In this document: positions 55,859 to 64,000 of the stretch, one piece after another | How positions within the stretch are numbered: the first letter of the stretch is position 1 | Layout: the number at the start of each line of letters is the position of its first letter | Assembly (NCBI RefSeq): GCF_018139145.2 | Contig: NC_059500.1 | Span: 18,538,101 to 18,602,100 of the forward strand | Length of the DNA stretch: 64,000 bases | Direction of reading: 5' to 3' | From: Gymnogyps californianus | Taxonomy: Eukaryota; Chordata; Aves; Accipitriformes; Cathartidae | Translations under genes and position numbers: made by a program | Notes under the pieces: generated by a model | Told to the model about the DNA's origin: nothing | What the model saw: the letters and a program-made list of their open reading frames with translations, nothing else | Database searches by the model: none

Positions 55859-56463
55859 TGTCGTGGTTCAGCCCGAGCCAGCAACTAAGCACCATGCAGC
55901 TGCTCCCTCACTCCCCCCTCCCAGTGGGATGGGGAGGAGGATCAGAAAAAAAAAATTAAATGTGTGTTCTTATGTGGGTTGACATAAGAACAGTTTAATA
56001 ACTAGAGTAAAATAAAATATACTAACAACAACAATAATATAAATATAATAATAATAATAATTGTAATGAAAAGGAATATAACCAAAAAAGAGAGAAATAA
56101 AACCCAAAGAAAGACAAGTGATGCACAATGCAATTGCTCATCACCCGGTGACCAATGCCACAGCAGGAATCCATGCCTCCTGGCCAACTCCTCCCTGTAC
56201 CTGGCATGACGTTCCACGGTACGGAATACCCCTTTGGCTAGTTCGGGTCAGCTGCCCCGGCTCTGCTCCCTCCCAGCTTCTTGCACACCTGCTTGCTGGC
56301 AGAGCATGGGAAACTGAAAAGTCCTTGGCTTAAGGTAAGCGCTACTTAGCAACAACTAAAACATCAGCATCTTATCAACATCATTCTCATACTAAATCCA
56401 AAACACAGCACTGTACCAGCTACTAAGAAGAAAATTAACTCTATCCCAGCCAAAACCAGGACA
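55859..56463 (-). mobile_element. Type-A ERVL-like solo LTR lacking the TATA box, minus strand
   Basis: A 605-bp LTR in reverse orientation, from TGTCGTGG (plus-strand left end) to CCAGGACA (right end). The CGTCA half-CRE is intact on the minus strand (TGACG at 56207-56211). The adjoining TATATAAA found in sister copies is gone: 56191-56205 reads as a short substituted or deleted stretch. The flanking pentamers ATTAC and CTTAG match at only three positions, so the target-site duplication is degraded or absent. Confidence 0.93.
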
Positions 56464-57677
56464 CTTAGGCTTCCTAAACTTGCACATCATGGAACAGGCA
56501 GAATGCAAAAAGTTGTAAATAAGGAAAAAGAGAAAATCTGCAGACTAGAAACAGTACTATTTCTCCTCCCTTTCCCATTCTGTAAACATGCCAGTCTTTT
56601 CATAGAAGTCTTGATTCCAGCACCCTTGGATTGCTACCCTTCTGATGAATTGAAATCATTGGGGTTACTCAACAAGTCAGGGCTTACTCAACAAGTAAGG
56701 GCTACAGTTTTGGCATGCTTTGTCATAGTGAATCGTTTCTTGTATTACACATTTCTTGAGCAATGTGTTTTACTTTGTCACTTGTGGCACTACACACACT
56801 GACAGCACTTTAAAACAACGTACTCTGAGTTTAAAATTAGTTCAGTTCTGCGAACATTTCAATTCAAGAATGAACTAAAAGTGGGCATTATCAGCAGATG
56901 TCCACCTTACGTATATATATGTCTGTGTACTTTGAGAAGCTCTTCCTTCACTCTTCTGTGATTAACTCCCACTTACATTAATGAGAGCAATGTGCTTCCA
57001 TCAGGGAAAGAATGTTCCTTTGAAGACAAAACATGAAAACTCTCTCCTGCTTCATTTTGTCTCCATAATTTTTTTAAGGAAAAAATATTTTAAGATTGCA
57101 GCAGCAGTTAAATCTGACAGAAGAAGCAATAATGCTTTGCTGTCTCCCAAGTATGTATCCATGTCTGTGTTTATTTTTAAATGCAGTGCCATTGGCTTGA
57201 TCTATGATGTAGCAACTGCTTTTGGTTGAAATACCTTTCCTGGAATAAGTCATTTTAGAGTACCTTCTCCTTGATAAGCACATGAAACATCTTTCCTTGG
57301 ATGTGGCATTAAAAGAAATGTTTGTCATCTGTACCATTATTCCTAAATAAAAAGTGCCAGCATTTCACATCAAAGTTGCAGATCATACAAGCAGCAGAAG
57401 TTCTGTCTTTTATATATAGTTTTTCCTTCTTATTTTATACTGCATTTGATCAGATCTATGATATGCAGAAGCTTATTTCTATACTACATATGCACTGTGT
57501 TGAATCAGATCTTACCAAAGTCAGCATAAATAACTTCAACTGACCTCATTTGGACAGAAGTCATTGGAGCAGGCTCCCTTCCATAATGAACACATATATA
57601 GTTTCATTTTATTGGTTTAAATCTAATTTTGCTTCATATTTGCTCACAGATTAAAACTTGTGCTTAACCTTCAGTCC
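56464..57677. other. AT-rich non-coding DNA
   Basis: No recognised gene. It contains a 19-bp near-perfect tandem pair at 56665-56702. Confidence 0.6.
56665..56702. repeat. 19-bp tandem pair
   Basis: TTACTCAACAAGTCAGGGC is followed directly by the same 19-mer with one change (AAGTAAGGGC). This is a recent slippage-type duplication. Confidence 0.85.
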
Positions 57678-58278
57678 TGTTGAGGTTTAACCCCAGTTAC
57701 CAGTTAAGCCCCACAGAGCTGCTTGCTCACTTCCTCCAACAAGATGGGGGAGAGAATCAGAAGGGTAAAAATGAGAAAACCCGTGGATTGAGAAAAAGAC
57801 AGTTTAACAGGCAAAGCGAAAACTGTATGCACACGCAAAACCAAACAATTAATTCATTCACTACTTCCCATCAGCAGGCAGGTTTTTAGCCAACTTAAGG
57901 AAAGCAGAGCTTCCTCATGCATAACAGTTACTCGGGAAGACAAACACCATAACTCCAAATGTCCTCCCCCTTCCTCCTTCTTTCCCCCTTAGCTCTATAT
58001 GCTGAGCACGACGTCATATGGTATGGGATATCCCTCTGGTCAGCTGGGGTCAGCTGTCCCAGCTGTGAACCCTCCCAGCTTCTTTTGCACCCCCAGCCTA
58101 CTCACTGGTAGGGCAGCATGAGAAACAGAAAAGGCCCTGATGCTGTGTAAGCACTGCTCAGCAATAGCTAAAACGTCCCTGTGTTATCATCAACACTGTT
58201 TTGGTCACAAATCCAAAACATGGAACCATACGAGCCACTATGAAGAAAATTAACTCTATTCCAGCCAAAATCAGCACA
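57678..58278 (-). mobile_element. Type-C ERVL-like solo LTR, minus strand
   Basis: A 601-bp LTR that aligns closely along its length with the type-C copy at 49228-49827; for example both have the plus-strand segment CAATTAATTCATTCACTAC. The ends are TG and CA. The CRE-like GACGTCA (58010-58016) and a weak TATA region (CTATAT at 57995-58000) are present on the plus strand in reversed order, as expected for a minus-strand promoter. The flanking pentamers AGTCC and AAACC match at three of five positions, so the target-site duplication is uncertain. Confidence 0.93.
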
Positions 58279-58379
58279 AAACCATATGCTGATCTTCTGT
58301 ACATATGACTGAAAAAACCAAATTACATAAGGTGAACTGTTAAGCATGAAACTAAATCATGTGTTTAAAGCTTATGTTA

Positions 58380-58699
58380 ATCACCGAATCACAGAATGGT
58401 TGAGGTTGGCAAGGACCTCTAGAGGTTATCTGGTCCTACCCCCATGTGCAAGGTGCATCAGCTAGAGCCAGTTGCCCGTGACCATCTCCAGACAGCTTTT
58501 GAATATCTCCAAGGATGGAGAGTCCACCAGGTCTCTAGGCAACCTGTGCCCATGCTCGGTCAGCCTCACAGTGAAAAGGTGTTTCCTGATGTTCAGAAGG
58601 AACCTCCTGTGTTTCAGTTTGTGCCCATTGCCTCTGGTCCTGTCACTGGGCACCACTGAAAAGAGCCTGGTTCTGTCCTCTTGGCACCCTCCCTTCTGA
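58380..58699 (-). mobile_element. Outer CR1 LINE, 3' part (split)
   Basis: Reverse-orientation CR1 beginning with its octamer tail (CACCGAATCACAGAAT) and continuing through the 3' UTR into the C-terminal coding part of ORF2. The minus strand encodes pieces such as [18 protein letters not shown]. It stops at CCCTCCCTTCTGA, where a second CR1 begins, and resumes at 60251. Confidence 0.94.
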
Positions 58700-59163
58700 C
58701 AGAATCATAGAATATCTCAAGTTGGAAGGGACCCATCAGGATCATAAAGTCCAACTCCCTCCTTCTTGCAGGACTACCTAAAACTAGACCATATGACTAA
58801 GAGTGACATCCAGATGCTCCTTGAACTTTGACAGGCTTGGTGCCATGACCACTTCCGTGGGGAGCCTGTTCCAGTGACCAGCCACTCTCTCGGTGAAGAA
58901 CCTTTTCCTAATATCCCATCTGAACTTCCTCTGATGCAGCTTCACTCCATTTCCTGTCCTATTGCTGGTCACCAGAGAGAGGAGATCAGCACCTCCCCCT
59001 CTGCTGCCCCCCTTGAGGAAGCGGTAGACTGTGATGAAGTCACCCCTCAGCCTTCTCTTCTCCAAGCTGAACAAACCAAGTGACCTCAGCCGCTCCCTGT
59101 AAGTCTTGCCCTTGAGACCTTTCACCATCTTTGTTGCCCTCCTCTGGACACATTCTAATAGTT
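58700..59163 (-). mobile_element. Inner CR1 LINE, 3' part (nested in outer CR1, split by ERV)
   Basis: A different CR1 subfamily in the same orientation, starting at AGAATCATAGAATATC. It runs from its 3' UTR into ORF2 and breaks off at TCTAATAGTT, where an ERV-derived sequence begins. It resumes at 60082. The ORF2 C-terminal reading frame is uninterrupted here, which suggests it is younger than the outer copy. Confidence 0.93.
58784..59163 (-). pseudogene. CR1 ORF2 C-terminal remnant
   Basis: About 125 codons without a stop. They match what I remember of the extreme C-terminus of the CR1 ORF2 endonuclease/reverse transcriptase polyprotein, downstream of the reverse transcriptase core; key segments are LECVQRRATKMVKGL, LGLFSLEKRRLRGD and HWNRLPTEVV. 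The frame ends at a stop near 58784 after LSHMV. The upstream part of the protein is cut by the ERV insertion. A further in-frame piece (NRVLGCIKHSIASRSKD) lies at about 60100-60210. Catalytic motifs are absent because the element is 5'-truncated, so no active protein is expected. Confidence 0.85.
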
Positions 59164-60081
59164 TGTGGTGGGTTGACCTTGGCTGGACACCAGGTACCCA
59201 CCAAGCCACTCTATCACTCCCCCTCCTCAGCTAGACCACGGGAGAGAAAATATGACAAAAGGCTCGTGGGTTGAGATAAGGACAGAGAGATCACTCACTA
59301 ATTACCGGCAATGGCAAAACAGACTCGACTTGGGGAAATTAATTTAATTTATTACCAATCAAATCAGAGTAGGGTACTGAGAAATAAAAACAAATCTTCA
59401 AACACCTTCCCCCACTCCTCCCTTCTTTCCGGGCTCATCTTCACTCCTGAATTCTCTACCTCCTTCCCACTGAGCAGCGCAGAGGGACAGGGAATGGGGG
59501 TTACTGTCAGTTCATCACATATTGTCTCTGCTGCTCTTTCCTCCTCACACATTTAGCTTTTATTGCTGACCAGTCATCATGTGGTATGGAATATCCATTT
59601 GGTCAGTTTGGGTCAGCTGTCTTGGTTATGTACCCTCCCAATGTCTTGCCCACCCCCAGCCAGCTGGCCTTTGGGGGTGAAGGGGGATGTTGGAGAGACA
59701 GCCTTGATGCTGTGGGAGCACTGCTGAGCAGTAACCAAAACACTGGTGTGTTATCAACACCTTTCTAGCTACAAAAACAAAGAACAGCACTATGAGGGAT
59801 GCTATGGGGAAAGTTAACTCCACCCCTTATTCCATACCATTTGCGTCATGCTCAGGTCCCACATAATTTAATACATTTATATATCTTCTAACCATCCTAT
59901 TTTATTTAATTCTCATTAAATAAGAAGAAATCTCTTCTTACCAACACTTACAACTTATACTACTTACTTAAACCATCTTTATACCCAACATACAGATTTA
60001 TAAATTCTCATTAACTACTATTCCCTGTCCTTTAACAGATAGATATTATTCTCCCATTCCATGGGTTTCCTCCACTCCTCC
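59164..60081 (-). mobile_element. Mosaic LTR (type-B U5 side, type-C U3 side) plus adjoining ERV-like sequence, nested in CR1
   Basis: Left part (59164-59550, the 3' side of the LTR on the minus strand) is type B, starting TGTGGTGGGTTGACC and continuing to CTCCTCACAC. From 59551 to about 59822 the sequence instead follows the type-C U3 (for example GGTATGGAATATCC, AAGTTAACTCCA). The type-C terminus (CAGCACA) is missing. The sequence runs on through 260 bp of AT-rich DNA (59823-60081) that may be ERV interior upstream of a 3' LTR or an extended U3. CR1 resumes at 60082. No target-site duplication is visible. Confidence 0.75.
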
Positions 60082-60250
60082 AATGTCCTTCTTATACTGA
60101 GGTGCCCAAAACTGCACACAGTACCAGTGCAATGTAGAGGGGGACAATCACATCCTTTGACCGGCTGGCTATGCTGTGCTTGATGCACCCCAGGACACGG
60201 TTGCCCTTTTGGCTGCTAGGGCACACTGTTAACTCATAGTCAACTTGCCA
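60082..60250 (-). mobile_element. Inner CR1 LINE, 5' part
   Basis: Continuation of the CR1 at 58700-59163: AATGTCCTTCTTATACTG joins onto TCTAATAGTT once the ERV is removed. Typical CR1 stretches include CCAAAACTGCACACAGTA and TTTGACCGGCTGGCTATG. It ends at CAACTTGCCA, the 5' truncation point of the inner element. Confidence 0.92.
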
Positions 60251-60353
60251 TATTTATATATGTTGATGAGATCCCCCCCGAGCCTTCCTTTCTCTAGGTG
60301 AAACAGTCTCAGCTCTCTCTGTCTTTCCTCACAGAAGAGATGCTCCAGTCCCA
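60251..60353 (-). mobile_element. Outer CR1 LINE, 5' part
   Basis: TATTTATATATGTTGATGAG followed by ATCCCCCC, then a CTCCAGGCTGAACAG-like stretch (diverged) and AGAGATGCTCCAGTCCC. This continues directly from CCCTCCCTTCTGA at 58699, so the intervening 1.55 kb is an insertion. Confidence 0.88.
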
Positions 60354-62254
60354 GACAGGCTTCTCCAAGGGGCACCCCAGAGATGCAGAACAGCTGTGAA
60401 CTGAAAAAGCTTAGAGAGAGCTACTGCAATCATGAAACACATTTTTCTAACTTCAGTGGATGACGGGCTTTAATCCCAGAAGGAACAACTTGGCCTATGA
60501 TACCATCTTTGAAGTCCAGTGCAAGGTAGAAGTCCGTAAAGGGGCTGGCCTGCCTTCTCAGACTGGCTTTTCCAAGTTATTGCCTGCTGCTCCCACAGCA
60601 GCAAGATGCCACTTGTGCCCTGGGTCTGGGGTCAGGGATGCACTAAGAGCTGCCTCCAGCTCCTGGTGCTCCATACGCCCTCATTTCTTCCCATCTGGGT
60701 CTGCTTAGGCATTTGCATGGTGCACCAGAGGGGTGGGCAAAGCCCTGCTGCACATCACATACTCGTCCTGCTTTCTCCTCCATGCTCCCAGCACTGCCCT
60801 GAGACGCTCCCCTCCTATGCCACTCGCAGCTTGCAGGGGAGTAGAGAGGGAAACAAGAGGGAGGCATCCCCACAACTTCTCCATCTTGGAGCACTCAAGA
60901 TGGTGTGTGTGCAATGGGGACAAGGGGGAGCCCCAATGAAAACGAGCCTGACCCCATCTTTGCCACTCGATGCAAGGTGGCAGTCGGCAAAGGGGCTGGC
61001 CTGCCTTCTCAGGCCGGCTTTTTTTCTCAGGGACCAAGGTCTCAGCTGGCTCCACAGCACGAAGCTTCAATGCAGTGGCACGTACTGTGGTCTGTTGCTT
61101 GAAGCGTTGCACTGAAGTGTAGCAGCCCTCCACATGCCAAAGGCACTGGCTGCCCTCTCCTGCAGAAGCCTAGGCCATGGCCATTGCTCAGGAAGGTGAC
61201 TCTGCAGAGGTACGAGGCTGGACAGGGTGTTTCCCACACTCCTTGGTCCAGCCACTACGCCTTTTGAACAGGACGAGCAGAGCAGGACGTGACTGCAAGG
61301 ACTTCATGTCACAGCAAGTCTTTGGATGATGTCCTCTGCTCACACGAGCCCTGGGGAGGGAGCATGGCTTGCAGAAGCAGTGCCCGAGCCCTGTGCTAAA
61401 GGGGGTCTCCCTCGGTCCTAGCGGGGAAGGGCTCTGCTGGACTCCTCCAGGCTGAGAGCATAGCAACGTTGCCCTCAGCTAACGAGCTACCTGGCTGCTT
61501 GTGGCGCAGCAGGAGAAGCCCCTGGCCAGGGCCAGGCTGTGACCTGCCTCTTGGCCCTGCTGTGGTGACACCGGGAGCCTGCTGCACAGGGGCACAGGGA
61601 GGGAGCCCAGTGGCCTGTCCCAGCTGTGCCCAGTGCATGGCCACCAAGGGCAGGGACAGGGACAGCCTCAGGGCCTGCACCCCAAAGGCCTTCCTCCTGT
61701 CTGGGCCTCCACTGTGACATGGGGGGCCCGCCACCCCCATACCACAGTGCCACCACCCGGCAATGCAGCATCACTGTGCCTGGGCAGGATAAAAGGGGCT
61801 TCCTCCCGTGCCCCACCGCCAGCCTGCCAGGCTGCGCCATCGGGGCAGAGCTGGCGTGGGAGAGCACGCCTTTGAGGGGCCAGTGGGATTACTTGGAGGG
61901 GCGGCGGGGGGAAGACTCGAGGCTGCCGGAAGTTCTCTGCCACAGCCCCAGCTCCTGGCAGGGCCACGTTCAAAGCTGCGTCTGCTGGATGGCAATCCTG
62001 CTTCATCCTTCCTTCAGGGAATGGAGACAAGCTCCTGGGGAGACAAGAAGTGCCACAAACACCTGGAGGTGCCCATGGCTGTCAGGCCTTTTCAGCTGGA
62101 TAGCAGTGGCAAAGGTTGGCTTGGGGGCCTGCCAAGACCATGGGAATGCGTTCTCGGTGCTTGAGGAGCACTGCAGAGCTCGCCGTCTTCATCCCCTGCA
62201 GAGCCAGTGGCAGCGGCACTAAGGAATGGGCTGCAAAGATGTCGCAAGGGGTAT
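60354..62254. other. GC-rich non-coding block with short internal duplications
   Basis: Base composition switches to GC-rich at about 60460. There are many overlapping open frames on all strands (the longest is 198 codons at 61626-62222, +), as expected when stop codons are rare; none shows a domain I recognise. A TATA-like GATAAAAGG lies at 61788-61796 without further gene evidence. A 70-bp module is present twice (60502-60572 and 60952-61022). A fragment of the downstream tandem unit occurs at about 60565-60641. Confidence 0.5.
60502..61022. repeat. 70-bp module in direct repeat, 450 bp apart
   Basis: The copies at 60502-60572 and 60952-61022 share CCATCTTTG, TGCAAGGT and GGGGCTGGCCTGCCTTCTCA with matching spacing. 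The sequence between them is unrelated. Confidence 0.8.
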
Positions 62255-63200
62255 CAGAGCCAGCACCTTCCCCCAGTGCTTTGGAGCATCCACTGGTGTC
62301 CTGCCGGGCACAGGAAGGATTCTCACCCCCAAGGTCGATCCGTCCGGGGGCTTTTTGCTACTCTCGGAAGCCACTGAGATGGATGCGGGTTGCAGGAGGG
62401 AAGGGGTCGGGCAGTGGTGGTGTCCCTGGTAGGTGTGACCACCCCGTGGGGCTGGGAGGCAGGTCTTGCTCACATGCTCAGGGAACAGCCGATCGCCAGC
62501 TCTGGGGTCAGGAAGGAATTTTCCCCCCTGGGGCAGATTGGCACTGGTCCCCAGGGGTTTTTCGCCTTCCTCTGAAGCATTGAGCATGGACCCTTGCCAG
62601 AGCTCCTCGGGGCCGTTTTGGGTAAGTGACTGCTTACTGCTCTTGCAGCACCAAGACACCACTGGTGCCTTGGCTCTGCGGTCAGGAGGGATTTTTTCTC
62701 CCCCGGGGCAGATTGGCACTGGTCCCCAGGGGGTTTTTTGCCTTCCTCTGTAGCATTGAGCAAAGCCCCTTGCCAGGGCTCCTCTGGGCCATTTTGGAGA
62801 AGTTCCTGCCTGCTGCTCTTGCAGCAATTAGACGCTTCTTTTTCAGCATGAAGATGCCACTGGTGCCCTGGTCTAGGGTCAGCAAGGAATTTTTTGCCCC
62901 CAGGGCAACTGGCCCTGGCCCCAGGGGGATTTTGCCTTCCTCGGCTGCACTGAGCACAGCCCCTTGCTGGGGCTTCTCTGGGCTATTTTGGCTAATTAAC
63001 TGCTTGCCGCTGTTGCAGCATGAAGATGCCACTTGTGCCCTGGGTCTAGTGTCGAGAAGGACTTTTTTTCCCTGTGGGTTTTTCACCTTCCTTGGCCACA
63101 TTGAGCACAGCCCCTTTCCAGGGCTTCTCTGGACCATTTTGGCTAAGTGCCTGCCCGCTGTTCTTGCAGGACGAAGACACCACAGGTGCCCTGGATTCCC
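62255..63200. repeat. Tandem array of five degenerate units of about 150-200 bp
   Basis: Unit starts (GGTCAGGAAGG-like) fall at about 62307, 62506, 62680, 62877 and 63050, giving periods of roughly 199, 174, 197 and 173 bp. Each unit has in order a TCAGGAAGGAATTTT-like box, a GGGGCAGATTGGCACTGGTC-like box, GGGGTTTTTCGCCTTCCTC, a TTGAGCA box, TCCTCTGGGCCATTTTGG, a CTGCTCTTGCAG segment and a GACACCACTGGTGCC box. The first unit is the most diverged. The third boundary carries an extra block of about 23 bp, and the last unit lacks the AGATTGGCACTGG box. The open frame at 62626-63258 (+, 210 codons) follows the repeat and is not a convincing gene. Motifs in the unit resemble, from memory, a 3' portion of CR1 elements of turtles and crocodilians; this is unverified. 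Confidence 0.85.
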
Positions 63201-64000
63201 TGGAGCTGCCACTTTTCAGCTGTCCCTGAAAGCAATGAAAGTGCAGTTTTCTCCTTGATCTGTGTTTGTGTCATGTGTGTGCTGGTCTCTGCTGGGAACC
63301 TTGTCCTGTGGCTGTGCTGTCAGCAATGGCATGTATGCTCACACCATAGGCCTGGCAGCGCCCTGGCAGAGCTGGGAGGGTTGGTTGGTTGCTGGTTCTC
63401 AGCAGCTTGAGTGCAAGGCATGTTCAGCCACTGCCTTCTGGCCACTCATGTTCAGCCTCAGAGATGCACTGAGAGCTGCTTTTAAATGAATAGTTCATGG
63501 CAGAGAAGAGAAACCAGCTGCAGAGTGCATTTGGTTAATAAACTCTATCATTGTAATATAGAACTTGTATTAAATAAACATAGCTACCTCTTTTTGTTGC
63601 TAAAGATATTTATGCACATTTCAGCTTACTAGCTTCAATAAAACTGCAAATTTTTCACAGTCCTACTAATCACTGGCAGTCTGAAGCAAACAAAGGTCTC
63701 TGTTTTAAAATATGATTATGCTCTTCAGTCAGGTACTCAGCTTAAATATAAGGAATCATATTTTCATCTCTCTGCTTAGCTCTCATTTAGACTATGCACT
63801 TTAAACAGAATCTCCCACTTCCCAGATAAAGTCCCAGTTTTGTCCTAGTGTAGAATGAGGGGAAAAAGAAAGTAGAAAAGATGCACCTGGCAGCAAAAAC
63901 CATTTCCTTCCCTGTCCTTGGTATAAAATAGGAAAATGACTTAGTGAAACTCATTGTATGCAACAGGTATGAATTAAATGACGGACTGCTGCTTTTGAAT
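63201..64000. other. Transition from GC-rich block to AT-rich non-coding DNA
   Basis: GC-rich to about 63.45 kb, where a CAGAGATGCACTGAGAGCTG segment echoes one at 60637-60656. After that it is AT-rich with no recognised feature to the window end. Confidence 0.55.

Noticed and set aside
25050..56463. Inversion by recombination between type-A LTRs at 25050 (+) and 55859 (-)
   Set aside because: The flanking pentamers do not show the swapped, reverse-complemented pattern this would leave (TACAT/GCTTC against ATTAC/CTTAG).
62619..62648. Mini-intron GTAAGT to TTGCAG inside a tandem unit
   Set aside because: Only about 30 bases long, below the size vertebrates splice. GTAAGT is absent from the other units, though the acceptor-like part recurs.
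62626..63258. 210-codon frame across the tandem array as a repeat protein
   Set aside because: Unit periods (about 174, 197 and 173 bp) are not all multiples of three, so the frame is not kept between units. No start context or known domain is seen.
1..64000. ERV gag, pol or env genes, CRISPR arrays, bacterial operons, rRNA genes
   Set aside because: None is visible. LTRs have no coding interiors, and tandem repeats lack the spacer structure of CRISPR arrays.

Overview
This window is vertebrate nuclear DNA, almost certainly from a bird and probably a neoavian. The evidence is CR1 LINE 3' ends with the avian octamer tail (ATTCTGTG repeated) and ten LTRs of the short class-III-like (ERVL-type) families that are common in bird genomes. 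Most of the sequence is AT-rich, single-copy-looking non-coding DNA. I found no protein-coding host gene, rRNA, tRNA or CRISPR array that I can support. The open frames are short and unrelated to one another, or come from GC-rich repeat sequence, except for pieces of the CR1 ORF2 reading frame.

Layout: 1-834 is the end of a type-B LTR (minus strand) cut by the window edge. 835-25049 is bare AT-rich DNA with one GC-rich island at about 20.19-20.60 kb. Type-A LTRs in plus orientation lie at 25050-25632 and 32719-33321. A complete type-B LTR lies at 38930-40075. 40076-47922 is mostly unique DNA with a CR1 scrap near 43.0 kb and an 88-bp tandem duplication near 44.9 kb. From 47.9 kb the window is repeat-dense: type-A LTR (47923-48513), a CR1 3' end split by a type-C LTR (48805-49987), type-B LTR (52713-53857), type-A LTR (55859-56463), type-C LTR (57678-58278), and a three-layer nest of CR1, CR1 and mosaic ERV (58380-60353). 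A GC-rich block follows (about 60.46-63.45 kb) that ends in five degenerate tandem units of about 175-200 bp, and the window closes in AT-rich DNA.

All LTRs with intact ends start TG and end CA, and four have perfect 5-bp target-site duplications (ACTGT, ATATC, CTCAG, TCCTG). That fits ERVL-type integrases. No gag, pol or env coding region of an ERV is visible, so nearly all copies are solo LTRs. The nesting gives a relative order: outer CR1, then inner CR1, then mosaic ERV; and separately CR1, then type-C LTR.

I did not find a new functional system. The items most worth checking are the tandem array with repeated splice-acceptor-like sequence (62255-63200), the mosaic LTR at 59164 and its nest, the decay of a shared CRE/TATA module across the A and C LTRs, and the isolated GC island at 20.2 kb.
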